In this document: positions 24,961-36,623 of the stretch, one piece after another
Position numbering within the stretch: position 1 is the first letter of the stretch
Layout: each line of letters starts with the position of its first letter
Assembly: GCA_963402885.1 (NCBI GenBank)
Contig: OY727095.1
Coordinates: 30,385,001-30,449,000, forward strand
DNA from: Antedon bifida
Lineage: Eukaryota; Echinodermata; Crinoidea; Comatulida; Antedonidae
Length of the DNA stretch: 64,000 nucleotides
Direction: 5' to 3'
Notes under the pieces: model-generated
What the model saw: only the letters and a program-made list of their open reading frames with translations
Told to the model about the DNA's origin: nothing
Databases searched by the model: none
Translations under genes and position numbers: made by a program

Positions 24961-27809
24961 GACTGATGACGAAAAGCATGTTTTGAAATAAAATATATAG
25001 TTCAATAATCTCTTTAGCAATCATACTTGGAGCTTAATAACTCCATAATAGTATTAATAACAGCTTTAGTTTGTAGTAAACTGTTAATTACATACATTTA
25101 TTTTGGCATTACCAAAAGCAGGTCAAATTTTCAACTTGCAATTTATACGTGATTGCTGACAATTTTTTTGTAGAAACTGTTTAAAATGATGATCGTCACA
25201 AACATATCCATGTCTTAAGAGAGTAACTTGATGTAAGGATAGCTGTATATATCTGTTTAGATTGTTTAAGATTTAATAATTTTAAATTTTCCCATCAACT
25301 TTACATTAAATACAGTGCTCTGAAGGTTGAGTATATTGTTTTACAATTTTTTCTCATTAGCCTAATTCAGCCAATGAAAATATTCTATTTTGGCGTTGGA
25401 GATAATCTTCAATTGAAGTCGTAGAGTTATTAAGAAATAAAATTTCATCAGCGTCAGTTCAGTCAAGCATGCATAATAAAATAGGTCATAGTATCGACGC
25501 TACAGCAATGAACATTCTTTCTTAATAATACAAGCTGTATTAATGTCAAGCATATCATATCGCAGACTCCTTGCTCACGTTTCTCGCTTTTCTAATGAAA
25601 ATTTGAAGAGCTCATCGAAAGCGTACAGTTTCCTCTTCAGTCAGTGCAGACATATGGCAAACAATTGACTTTGGTAATTGTCGAGTATTTGTAGGTGATC
25701 CCTAACTGGTGATGGCGTGTGCAGGTGCATTAGTGGGAGTGTTAGAGCAAAGGGCAGTGAGCTCACGTTCTGTTGCTATACCCTATTGAGTCATGCGGTT
25801 TAGACGGGCTAAGAGGAAGTAGCGGGAAACAAAGAACATTCATGCTGCCAGTGGCTCCACACTACAAGTCTACAGAAATCTTAACTACTGTAAACTTGGC
25901 AGCCATTTGCCTACGAACTTTGGAATTTTTAACAGTTGTTCGATGATATAATTTCTAACAATGGAATAAGGTAAGAGCTGTTTATTGATTGTTAAGCAGC
26001 AGATTCTACATTTGATTTTAGATTTTATTAATTGTGCAAAGAAAGGGGAGGTAGCTACTAGGTTAGCCAATTACCATATGGTGGGATCTGACCTTCTGAG
26101 GAGATCTTGAATTTAATAAATTGCTACTCCAACAATGTTTAACAAGAGAGACAATCAAATCTGTTTGGGTGCCCCGGCCCAATCTGAATGTTTAACACAA
26201 GAGTTTATTGACCTTTCTAATGTTATCAAAAGAATATATTTCATAGAATTAATTTTTCAAATTAGTAACTTGCACTGAACCTACTACAATTGACCTCCCT
26301 CAGTCTCATTGGAATGAAATAATTGCCGGAGAACTCATTCAATTTCTTTTCTGATTCTAATGCATTTCAAGTTATCAGAATGTAATGTTTAAATTTGTAG
26401 ATTTAGATTTATGAGGGCATGCTTTTCAAAGAATTCTCGTATTGATTATAGGTTTTTTTTTGGTGTTTATTCAACGGTTAATGCCATTACTTCTACATGA
26501 ATTGATGTGCAGTGTTTTCATGTGGTTAACACTTGATTGCAGCTAAGGTTAAGACTATAAATTTCAAAGCCATTTTATTTTTTGATTTCAAACAATATGG
26601 TGTAGTGTTAATACTAACCTTCTGATTTCAAGGTCACATATTTCATTACTTTTGGATTTGTAACACAAGCCTTTAAAAGGAATTCAGTAGGGTCATTGTA
26701 AAGGTCAAACTATAGTTTGTTTGTTATATTATTACAACACTTGTATAAATTGTCAATATAATCAATTAGTATTAATGAATTATCAGTTATTTCAATTATG
26801 TCAACACTATAGTAAAGTGACTATAGGAAATGTAGAGAAGGTCATGTTTTTATGACTAAACATTAATTTCCTTTAAATTTATTAGTCTTTCTCTTCTTAG
26901 ATTTTCGTAAACGTAAACTAGGGATGGAAGTATTATATTTTTCCCTGAAAACAATTAATTTTCGTTTAATAGATCTATAAATAATTTTCTTTCAATAAAA
27001 GATGATGGCTGTTTTTGCGATATCAATTAATTTACACATCATGGCTGTTTTATATGTTAAGTGAATTGTGTAATCAGCGTTTTTATTAATATTTAAAATA
27101 CTTATTAGTTATTTATACTGATTGCAGATTCGTGACTGCAATCAAATTGACAACAAAGTGGCTAAACAAGGTTTCTAAATACATGTCATTGAGGATGTTA
27201 TAAAAACAAAACAGATATTCCGTAATTTATACCATTTTGTTTCTGGTATAATACTTAGCTTATGGTATATAATGTATAATACTTAGCTTATCATGTAGAC
27301 ACCAAGCTTATGTGACCTTTCTGATTTAACCCAACCACCTATCTGTTTTAAGCCTAGTCTGGTGTAAGTTTACCATTGCTCTTGTATTAAGACCACCCTG
27401 TTTAATATCTAGCTATATGGAATGATTTTGGTCGAATCACTAACTGATCCACTCTCTTACTGGATAAATCCTGGAGTCAACCCACCCTTCGGTTTAAACA
27501 TGGATGGTGGATACAGGCTAGATACCATATAACACCATTCTGTATCATTGTGGTATATCTTTATTTGATTATCTCATATCTTTTCTGCTTAACAGTACCA
27601 TACTTCTTTTGTTTTTAGCCCCATTAGCCTTTCTGTTTACCAAGCTTGTGGTTTAAATCTATTAACTTTTTGGTTTAACCCTATTAGTATTACTATTGTG
27701 GTAACAACCAGTTTTAATCACATGGTTTTATGTCACAACATGTAAATTTTTATTATCCACAGAAATCTGTTCCTTCCAGCAATCACATGCATACAATCTT
27801 AAATTTTAA

Positions 27810-29410
27810 CTAGAATTTAATTCGTCACTTTGACGAATTATAGGTGATCATTTTTATCATTTTACTGAAATTAATTTTTTTTTAAACATGCACGTACGTT
27901 AACATACGATCGGAAAATGTTGATGTATGCCATCCTATTATATGCTTATAGTGCTGAGTTGTGCCTATATGCCATATACAATATGTACAGTATATACTGT
28001 ATATCTATATACAGTGTAGCATAGGTGAAATTGCGGGACACATGTTCTAATTTTTTGGCATGATGACGTTATCAAACTAAACTTTAAGATGACAATTTCG
28101 AAAGATAATTAATTGAGCAAAAAAATATAAGATTTGGAAAACAATTTGGCACGTAGAAGCGCTGTGCGCGCTCTTTGAATTGTGTATAACTTTGACGAAA
28201 AATATGAAAAAACTACTTTTTCACTTCAACTGGCCATATGTTAACGTCACAACATCCGATAGGCTTAATTTTTATATGAATAAATATCTACATTTCATCA
28301 GCTTTCATAATAAATTATAATCATCAAGGTAACCTTCAATTCTGAAGAGCTGTAAGATATTCAAATTTACTGCGAAGGTGAAATTACACGGCCTACGTTA
28401 TTCAAGTTTTTACGCGTGATGACGTCATTAAAATGAAGATAGTGTCAACTCATGATAAAGATAATTAATTAAGCAAGCACATACTGAAAGTTGTGCGAAA
28501 TTCGAGCACACATAACCAAGATGCGCTCTGTTGAATGTGATAATCTACACAAAAAGATAACAAATCCTAATTTTTAAATTCAAGTGGCCATTTGATGACG
28601 TCAAAACATTTTGTACGTAAAATGTGTACATGAATTCATATCTACAACTCAATGGCTTCCAGAATAAGTTAAAAAAATCGGGGGTCATCTTGCATTCTGA
28701 AGAATTATTTTCATTTTAAAAAAGACCTATTTTTCACCATTTTCAGAACTTTTGTAAAATAAATGTGCGCATTTTGTCATTTTTAACGTGCTCGTATAGC
28801 GTTATTTTAAGTCGGAACTGACTCAAAGTTGGTGAATGTACTAAGGATGGTGAGTAGAATGAGATTTGTAAAAAAAATTCATATTTTTTACGCTTTTTAA
28901 GTATCGCGCGCGCAAAAACGCATTTTTGCGCAGTAATTTTTTGAAACACGCAAATGGCCTAATTCATGCTCTAAATTGATCAAAACTTAATTTTGAGCTT
29001 TTTAAATTTTTAACGCGCGATATCACGCGCATGAACCTACGTGCGCGTGCGTTTTTATTTGCTAATATTTTTACCCTTGATCTGAAGTTTACGTGTAGTG
29101 AATTTCATTAATATGTGATAATGAATTATGGAGATATGATTGATAATGTGATTTCGCAAAATGGCGTATAAATGTCGTCACGGATGAGTGATCACGCTGG
29201 AAAGCTTATTAGGATTAAGTTGTATTATTTGAAAGATATTCTGAAATTTTTGTAATCATTGACATTAAACTTTTTGAGATAATTGTTACACAAAATAGTG
29301 TACAGAAACAATAAAAAGAAAAAAAATAATAAAAAAAAAAATAATAATAAAGATTTTATACAATAACAATAGGTGATCATTTTATTCTAAATGATCACCT
29401 AATTACATTA
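27810..29410 (-). mobile_element. Candidate Helitron/Helentron-like non-autonomous element
   Basis: Read on the minus strand, the putative 3' end has a perfect 9-bp hairpin (AATTCGTCA, 3-nt loop, TGACGAATT; 27819-27839) followed by five bases and CTAG then T. This matches the hairpin plus CTRR ending of Helitrons. Near both ends lies the subterminal inverted motif AGGTGATCATTT (about 27843 and 29372-29400). The interior is richer in CpG than its surroundings and contains two diverged copies of a roughly 350-bp unit (about 28040-28370 and 28410-28720). No Rep/helicase coding is present. The 5' terminus is not resolved, and another class of DNA transposon remains possible. Confidence 0.4.
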
Positions 29411-29913
29411 TTTGATGCACTTTATAATCGTCTCTAAAAATACATTTTGATAATAAAAACAGTCCATTTGCCAGTTTATTCATGATTCATAGTTATCATG
29501 TCAGTCTGTATTATATTGTATAACACATCAACACGTACAGTGTATTATAATATTCTGAAATTTAAGAATGAGTAATTTTACAGCGTGGCTGCCTGCCACC
29601 CTGCTTGTACTTTGATCTGCCAATCAGGGCATGGTATGTGAGGAAGATAAAAGTGAAACTTGTTGATAAAAGACACCTCTCAGGTGAAGTAAACCATAGG
29701 GGTCGTGATATATATTATGAGGGACCTATTGTGACCTTGTAACAGAATTGATTGAAAGATGCACTAGTTACTACAATAGACTCCTATTAGGGGACACCAT
29801 CAGGACCTAACAAAGTGTACTCTTTTTAACAATATCGCTGAATAATCATTGGCTGTGGTATATTTATAACATATTTCTCTTTGTTTGTTCCACAGAAAAG
29901 TGCCCACTTATAA

Positions 29914-30069
29914 AACTGTCTACATTATCAAACTAGTTTACAAAAAAAGTGTGATGTGCCCAAATATGGTAGTGATATGCCCAAATATGGTAGTGATGAC
30001 ATCATCATGTGCATATATGGGCACATCATATTTTTTTGTCACATTAAGTTTGATAGTGTAGACAGAGCT
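29914..30069 (+). repeat. MITE copy 6 (TWA hairpin family)
   Basis: Nearly full length. The left end has ACTGTCTACATTATCAAACT, the interior has tandem CCAAATATGGTAGTGATATG blocks, and the right end is TTTGATAGTGTAGACAGAGCT. The flanks no longer show a clean target duplication. Confidence 0.9.
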
Positions 30070-31069
30070 TCAGACTTTACCTTGAATAGTATTTGGCCCT
30101 AGTAAAACATACATTTCCCAGTACACACAGTAGTAGTGTGTACTCAAAGGAAATAATTTAGTAGTTATTAGAGTGAATCATCAGTGAATGACAATGGATA
30201 CCTAGAATTGAGTAGGTCAGGAAGAAGACATTCTGGTCATGTTTAGTGGGTTACCATATAGAGTTATAAATAGTTTTCTTGTGTACAATAACTTTACAAT
30301 TACCTGTTAGATGTTTCCTCTAACAAGTAGCATCTTGGAACAAACAAACATTATTTCTTTTTATAAATAGAATAAATAACTTCATAATTTGTATTATTGG
30401 GCTTCCCTCCAACCAATTAAAAACCATTTTCCCCCTATAGTTCTAGTCCTAGGTTAAATGAATCATGATTATTCCTATCTTATTCTTAAAATAAGTTATT
30501 CATTTAATTAAATTAAATAGACTACTTTTCTATAAACATGAGTTTATAGTGAATCACAATTTTTTACATTGTTCCAAATTGTTTGTAATAAGTACCATAG
30601 TAAACATTGTTTTTGTATCTACGTTAATCAATTTAAGAGAGATTTTTAGATTCATTTTAAAGTTTAAATGGCGTTCAAAATAAAAATGATCTAACTTGGT
30701 GGGACGGAAAGAAATGTTTACTAAAACTTGCATTATGATAAGTCTAAATATAGATTTTCATTTAGTAATGGTACTAGCATAATGAATTCATATAATATGT
30801 TTACATCCTTAATATAGAGATTATATTACCTGCCCGGTTGTGTTTACTTTTCATAAACTCTTTGCACAATTTATTATTCATCGCCCACTCTTTCAATTCT
30901 ATTGTAGACATCCTGTTTTCATTGCACTTTATGCTTGTTTTGTGTACATAGAACCATTAGGAATCTGTAACATGGTAATAATCTGACCTTTGCAACCCTG
31001 CAGACTGCATGGTTTTGTAATAGATTTGACTAGCATGGCTCTCTAATCTATTGTGTAATCATGTCTACT

Positions 31070-31395
31070 GTAAAACCCTTTAATTTTGTGGGTACTAAAT
31101 ATTCGCTTTGTGTAAATTTTGCTGTATTTATATTTTAATAAAATGAATTCTACTAGTCCAGGATTTTACTTTTATCTCCCCGAGTGTTAATATTTTGTAG
31201 TAAACCCATTATTTTCGTGGATCTTAAACATTCACTACATGTAAATTTTACTGTCTTTTTATTTAAATAAAATTCTAGTCTAGCATTTTACTTTCATCTC
31301 TCTGTTAAAATTTTCCATTATTAAAGTTATGTGTAATAATTTCACCTTACTGTAAACCCTTTATTTCCGTGGGTCCTAAATATTCGATATGTAAT
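31070..31395 (+). repeat. Diverged tandem repeat, unit about 130 bp, about three copies
   Basis: The phrases TTTTGTGGGTACTAAATATTCG, TTTTCGTGGATCTTAAACATTC and TTTCCGTGGGTCCTAAATATTC open three successive units, each preceded by a GTAAACCC-like string; the first two are followed by GTAAATTTT.CTGT and AGTC.AG.ATTTTAC. No coding signal. Confidence 0.65.
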
Positions 31396-32111
31396 TCAAT
31401 CTTTTCTTTCCATGTAATTTGTAGTCTAAATAGTTTTAAAGAGGTACAGTTAGTCAATGGTAGACAACATTGTGTATACTTTAACCACTACATAAATGTT
31501 TGTAAAACAGCAATTTTTACATAATACAGTAGTAGTCTAATTGATCAGTAAATTAAACCACAAAAGCAAATAATTACTAAAAGATCATAAACTTTTAGCT
31601 TATGCAAAACAAAAATGAAACATATGAAACCTTGCTCGCTCGCTCACACCCAGCACGCAGTTGAATCAACAACCAATTAAAGTAGAAACCACATTGGTAT
31701 TTCGTCTTTCACATCACTGACAAAGTTTGTTTTTTCTGTTTGGTAATCAAATGTTGGCCTACTTCCTTTATTGAGAGCTTTTTCTGGTTTTGCCGACTCA
31801 GCAAAATTTTAAGTACTTGTACTACAGTTAAATACAGAATTTTAGAAAATCTAACAGGCCAAAAATAGTTGTTTTGATTTTAAGAGGTTACAAAATGATC
31901 ACATTCTAATATTTATTCTAATTTATTTGAGATGCTTCACCTTTGGAATGGTAGCAGAATTTGTCAGCAGACGACACCTACATACAGTAGATTTATTTAT
32001 TTATTCTTAGTTTATGCATTGGGCGTCTTAATCGTTCGTCTCCAGCCCTTATACAAATTTTAGTTTATTAAGAAATGAATCGTATAAACTAATACTATAG
32101 TAACATTGTTA

Positions 32112-32182
32112 AGCTCTGTCTACCCTATCAAACTTCATGTGAAAAAATGTGATGTGCCCATATGGATATGATGATGTTATAT
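32112..32182 (-). repeat. MITE copy 7, left half (split by the LINE)
   Basis: Starts AGCTCTGTCTACCCTATCA after TTA and runs to GATGATGTTATAT, where the LINE 3' end begins. The other half resumes at 36549. Confidence 0.9.
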
Positions 32183-32257
32183 TTGATTTGATCACTTTAT
32201 TTCAGAATAAATATTCCATATAATATACAACAAATAATACAAAACCGGAAGATCAAA

Positions 32258-35089
32258 CTAAAATAGGAGTTTTTCCCACTTAGTGTAGAGCTTTGAATCT
32301 CGTAACAAATGGTTCGTGGTACACCTAACCAGATCGTTTTCACTATTCACAATTCTTAATCTAAAACCATAGACGCACTTACGTACATGCTCGTAGAAAG
32401 AGGGAATTCTCCTCGTGGCAAACATATTACTAGCACTACAGTGCTTAGGTAATCCTAGCAACATTCTCAATGAATTGTTGTAGCACACCTCCAAAGATTT
32501 AATAATCTTAACAGTGTGGTTAGACCATAACATACAACAGTACAGATTAGTACAAAACGACCTGAACAGATTACATTTAACATTCACATTACATCTACTA
32601 AAACGTCTACAAAGAGTGTTACCTCGAATGCAAAGAGCTCGATACTGGCGATTAATGTCATTAGAATCATCTAAATTATTACGTAAAATATGACCTAGGT
32701 AAGTCACTTCATTGACGTAAGATAATATATCATTATTTAGCATAATATTTGATACCACTTCACCATGTTTCTTCTTTGGAGAAAAAACCATACAGACAGA
32801 TTTTTTTGCGTTATAAATAACATCATGTTCTAAACCATACTGCTCACATATTTTAACCATATTTTTTAACCCATAAAAAGATGGAGCCATAATAGTCATG
32901 TCATCAGCATAACTTAAATTATTTAGGACAGTATTTGAGGTTCTACACCCGTAACCACATCTACTAAGTGCTACATTCAAATCATCAATGTAAACATTAT
33001 ACAGTAACGGAGACATGATTCCACCCTGTCGCACTCCGTTTCTTACATAGAACCATCGGGAGATGGATCTTCCCCATTTAATACAAAACTGTTGCTGTGA
33101 GTACCAACAAGATAACAATTTTACAATTGCGGTTGGCATCTTTCTGTTTAACAATTTCTTAAAAAGAGTCCAATGATTTACTCTGTCATATGCCTTAGAG
33201 GCATCAAGAAAGCAAGCATATACAGGGCTATTTTGCCGAGTATAAAATTCAACAACTTGTTTTAAGACAAATATACATGTATCTGTGGAGTGACCCGATT
33301 TAAACGCAAACTGATGGTCAGATGACTTAAGGCTATCTCCGGACAATTGAATTAATACAGATTCTAGTACCTTAGAAACCACACTAGCTAAAGCTATAGG
33401 CCTATAATTGCTTTTACTCGTAATATCACCTGATTTAGATTTTAAAATCGGGACAATTACAACTTTACATAACTCAGCAGACACATGACCATGACGAATC
33501 ATTAAATTAAAACATAAAGACAGCATAACTGTTAGTCTATTGCTAGCATACTTTAAGTGTTCGGAGCTCAACATATCATTTCCCGGGGATTTACCACTAG
33601 ATAAATCTTTAATAATGCCCGCTACCTGTTGGACATTTACCTCACAACCGCAATCATCATTACAATTAACAAGTATACTCTGAACATAATCCTTATTACT
33701 ATCATTATGAACACAATTAAACAGCTCCTCAAAATGAGCGGCCCAGTGGTTACATATATCATTTTCACCATTAACATTATCCAAAGATTCTGTAAGAACA
33801 GGAGTACATGATTTAGACTTATAAACCTTTTTCCAGAAATCAGCATAATCATTTTTTGATAAAGACTGAGCCATAGAATCAGCCCTATGCTGTTCTTCTT
33901 CTGATTTACACTTGCGTAAAATCATTTTAAATTGTGATCTTGTCACACGCATCGCCTCAAATAATGACCCAGATTTAGGCTTACCATTATTAACCCATAG
34001 AAGGAATGCTTCTCTGGCCACATTATGGTATTCTTCGACATTTTCATTCCACCCAGGAATATGGGTCACATTTTTTATTTTCTTATTTTTAAAACACATT
34101 TTGGAGGCACTAGATAAGGCACAAACAATATCATTATACAAATCATCTATACCTTTCCTATGCGAGCACCCATTACATCCGGTGCATAATATTAAGTTGG
34201 AGTTAACATATATATTTTTTAACAACTTTTCTGTAAGGTTACAATAATTACGTAATTCTGGTTCTTTAACATTACTCCAATCAACTTTAGCAAACAGTGA
34301 ATCTACATTATTATTAGTATACTCTTTATGATTCCCAATCTTATAACTGTTGACATTAAACTCATACTTAAAACTTAACGGAAAGTGATCAGAACTAAAT
34401 GAATCATAAATAACATTGACTTCAGATATGCACGTATCAGCGCCATGAGAAGAAATGACATGGTCAATCCAACTCGTTGTACCATGGGCGTCACTAAGAA
34501 AGGTAAAACTATTATCATGAAGTCTGGTAATATCAGATAAAATCAGATCATTTTCACTACAGAATTCTGCCAACTCTTTCCCGAATTTTTTCCTATGATC
34601 GGCATTAAAATCACCACATACTATATTTTTATAATAATTATACTCATCAAAAATATTTTTAATTTTACTTAAATACCCCATAAATTCAAATAAAGAATCG
34701 TCGTCTTTTTCATACGGCATATAAATATTAATCATCAAGGTACTTTTCCTATCGTCTATCAATTCTATACCACACAATCTGGGGTCATTAAAATTTTTGA
34801 ATGTAATAAAATTACTAAAACATTTCCTAAATAGCACAGCGACACCTCCAAACGGTCGACCTACAAGTAATTTAGAAGAATCAACCGCGGACACTCCCAT
34901 CCCATCAAATTCCTCGTGTATAGACTTAAGTAAACCTAATTCTTCATGTAGAAGCCAATGCTCTTGTATAAAAATTATATCAAAATTTTCACACAACTTA
35001 TTTATTTCACTAACTCTAAGTTTAAGCGATTTACAGTTATATGAAATACATCGTAAGTGATTGTTCTCATTTCCATTCATTATTGCCAT
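32258..35089 (-). CDS. LINE ORF2: endonuclease-reverse transcriptase
   Basis: Encodes about 943 residues from the ATG at 35089; an in-frame ATG at 35149 would add 20. Numbering from 35149, an exonuclease/endonuclease/phosphatase domain spans about residues 30-265 with IIFIQEHW (catalytic E63), GDFNAD (179-184), WIDHV (227-231) and SSDHFPL (252-258). A reverse transcriptase spans about 505-800 with NYRPIALASVVSKVLE, FLDASKAYD (D649), NGVRQGGIMSPLLYN and the YADD active site (747-750). It would nick the target and copy the element RNA by target-primed reverse transcription. All catalytic motifs are present and no stop or frameshift is seen, so it may be recently active. The 35089 start is preferred because it lies at the end of ORF1. 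Confidence 0.95.
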   Translation of the reverse strand: MAIMNGNENNHLRCISYNCKSLKLRVSEINKLCENFDIIFIQEHWLLHEELGLLKSIHEEFDGMGVSAVDSSKLLVGRPFGGVAVLFRKCFSNFITFKNFNDPRLCGIELIDDRKSTLMINIYMPYEKDDDSLFEFMGYLSKIKNIFDEYNYYKNIVCGDFNADHRKKFGKELAEFCSENDLILSDITRLHDNSFTFLSDAHGTTSWIDHVISSHGADTCISEVNVIYDSFSSDHFPLSFKYEFNVNSYKIGNHKEYTNNNVDSLFAKVDWSNVKEPELRNYCNLTEKLLKNIYVNSNLILCTGCNGCSHRKGIDDLYNDIVCALSSASKMCFKNKKIKNVTHIPGWNENVEEYHNVAREAFLLWVNNGKPKSGSLFEAMRVTRSQFKMILRKCKSEEEQHRADSMAQSLSKNDYADFWKKVYKSKSCTPVLTESLDNVNGENDICNHWAAHFEELFNCVHNDSNKDYVQSILVNCNDDCGCEVNVQQVAGIIKDLSSGKSPGNDMLSSEHLKYASNRLTVMLSLCFNLMIRHGHVSAELCKVVIVPILKSKSGDITSKSNYRPIALASVVSKVLESVLIQLSGDSLKSSDHQFAFKSGHSTDTCIFVLKQVVEFYTRQNSPVYACFLDASKAYDRVNHWTLFKKLLNRKMPTAIVKLLSCWYSQQQFCIKWGRSISRWFYVRNGVRQGGIMSPLLYNVYIDDLNVALSRCGYGCRTSNTVLNNLSYADDMTIMAPSFYGLKNMVKICEQYGLEHDVIYNAKKSVCMVFSPKKKHGEVVSNIMLNNDILSYVNEVTYLGHILRNNLDDSNDINRQYRALCIRGNTLCRRFSRCNVNVKCNLFRSFCTNLYCCMLWSNHTVKIIKSLEVCYNNSLRMLLGLPKHCSASNMFATRRIPSFYEHVRKCVYGFRLRIVNSENDLVRCTTNHLLRDSKLYTKWEKLLF

Positions 35090-36260
35090 CTGTCTTCCTT
35101 GTCTCGTAAAACTTTCGAATATAAGCACCATCAGGCCACAACAGAGCATTCATTAACTTAGCTTTTGTATCATGTTTGATATCGTTTACTATAATGACAA
35201 AAGAAGTGCAATCATCACGTTTAGAGTCCAATTTCTGTACTTCCACACGGATGTTTAACTCTTTTAGCAGGTGTGATTTCACCTCATCATCAGTTGTCTC
35301 AATGTGAAGGTTACCAACATACACTTTAAATGGGGGTGCCGGTCTACTTTTTAAGTTCATGTTCTTCCCCTTACCTCGCTCATAATTATGAGATTTAGTC
35401 TTTCGTTTACGATTTACAATCAGCCACTTGCTTTCACTATCATCAGGTATCGTATCATTAACAACAGGAGCATCGACACCGGTAGCTACGTCATGATTCT
35501 CAATTAGGGGAATCCCCTCATTACGTAATCCATCAGGATATGCATTGTTTACGTTTGCTTGAGCAACAACCGTATCGTTTTTGTTCGCTTTATGCCGAGG
35601 TGGGATAACTGTTTGTTTACTGATCACAGGGGTGACACTAATAGGAATATGTCCATATCTCTGGGATATATTTGTTTTCTCTTCTATTAAGTCCCTGACT
35701 TGCTGCGACAACTTGCACCTCTGATTGGTAGCATATGCAATATCTGCCTTTACAACATGAAAATCAGACCTAAGCTTTTGCATCTCACTAAACAACACAG
35801 TCGCGTCAATGTTATCCATACCAACCTGTGGGATTTTTGATAAATCTGCTGCAGCAAAGGTAGGTAGCTTGGATATATCACAATGAACTAGGTAGCCCAT
35901 CAGATCCGTAAGTATCCTATTCGCCTTTCGTCTTGGTTTATGTACATCATTATCCGGGTCTGCAACGTAAGCAGCCAGTAAACATTTTGCTTTCTTGACA
36001 TCTTCTAATGAAAAATTCGCCATACTTATTGCATGTAGCCTATCGAAAGGCATCGATCCAATATTATTGACAATAAAACATAACAGCTCATCTATCACCA
36101 CATTCTGTCCCAAATTACCATCACTATTCTTATTATCATCAATCCTACAAGCGTTATAAACAAATGGAATGTCATCTTCATTATCACTTACTGTTTCATC
36201 ATCGGATATCCTTAATGTTTCGGGAACCACTTGCCTAGGCTCATTCATAATTCGCGCCAA
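35067..36260 (-). CDS. LINE ORF1: nucleic-acid-binding protein with RRM-like domain
   Basis: 397 residues. The N-terminal part is acidic, followed by a helical region (about residues 55-165) containing ELLCFIVNNIGSMPFDRL and LPTFAAADLSKIPQV, a type of domain seen in ORF1 of some invertebrate LINEs. A putative coiled coil follows (about 160-200). The C-terminus (about 315-390) begins FKVYVGNLHIETTDDEVKSH and looks like an RNA recognition motif. ORF1 proteins bind element RNA to form the retrotransposition particle. Its TGA stop (35067) lies 23 nt inside the ORF2 start, so ORF2 is probably translated by termination-reinitiation. The function is inferred from position and fold resemblance. Confidence 0.85.
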   Translation of the reverse strand: MARIMNEPRQVVPETLRISDDETVSDNEDDIPFVYNACRIDDNKNSDGNLGQNVVIDELLCFIVNNIGSMPFDRLHAISMANFSLEDVKKAKCLLAAYVADPDNDVHKPRRKANRILTDLMGYLVHCDISKLPTFAAADLSKIPQVGMDNIDATVLFSEMQKLRSDFHVVKADIAYATNQRCKLSQQVRDLIEEKTNISQRYGHIPISVTPVISKQTVIPPRHKANKNDTVVAQANVNNAYPDGLRNEGIPLIENHDVATGVDAPVVNDTIPDDSESKWLIVNRKRKTKSHNYERGKGKNMNLKSRPAPPFKVYVGNLHIETTDDEVKSHLLKELNIRVEVQKLDSKRDDCTSFVIIVNDIKHDTKAKLMNALLWPDGAYIRKFYETRKTDGNNEWK

Positions 36261-36548
36261 ATCACTCTATTGTCCGACAAGCAGCTGGCCACTGTTTACA
36301 ATGGGGTCGATCAAGTGGAGAAACCCAGCTTACGGGGCTAGCAACCGTCAATTCAAAGTGTATATGATTATAGAGACTATAATCACTCAATTTCAACTTC
36401 CGATTCATACAATATTATTGTCATCCTTAAAACACATATTAGAGATCAAATTGATGTTTAGATTCGTAATATTAGCTCCGAGATCTGAGCCATAGAGATC
36501 AAAATCTAGACGAGCATCGTAACGTCGAGGATTTCACCCTGGCGATAT
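36261..36548 (-). promoter_or_regulatory. LINE 5' untranslated region, probable internal promoter
   Basis: This noncoding stretch separates the LINE 5' end from the ORF1 ATG. It is richer in GC than the host intron, as expected for a LINE internal promoter, but no specific promoter motif is assigned. Confidence 0.5.
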
Positions 36549-36623
36549 ATGAATATCACTACCATATTTGTGCATATCACTACCTTGTTTGGGTCAAACT
36601 AGTTTGATAGTGTAGACAGAGCT
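36549..36623 (-). repeat. MITE copy 7, right half (split by the LINE)
   Basis: Resumes with ATGAATATCACTACCATATT and ends GTGTAGACAGAGCT followed by TTA, matching the TTA before the left half at 32109. Part of the interior differs from the consensus. Confidence 0.9.

Larger units (their letters stand above)
32183..36548 (-). mobile_element. Full-length non-LTR retrotransposon (LINE), two intact ORFs
   Basis: A 4.37-kb element on the minus strand. It has a roughly 290-nt 5' UTR (36261-36548), ORF1, an overlapping ORF2 and a short 3' UTR that ends AATAAAGTGATCAAATCAA without a poly(A) tail, as in CR1/L2-type LINEs. It interrupts a MITE copy. The MITE halves carry an imperfect duplicate, ATGTTATAT at 32174 and ATGAATAT at 36549, which fits a target-site duplication of 8-9 bp. 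The apurinic-type endonuclease plus reverse transcriptase, and an RRM-like ORF1, place it in the CR1/L2/Jockey-type supergroup; the exact clade was not determined. Confidence 0.9.

Noticed and set aside
27985..28015. Palindromic ACAGTATATACTGT cluster as a regulatory site
   Set aside because: Short AT-rich palindromes of this kind are expected by chance in this sequence and have no supporting context.
33912..34247. 111-codon + strand ORF
   Set aside because: Antisense shadow of LINE ORF2.
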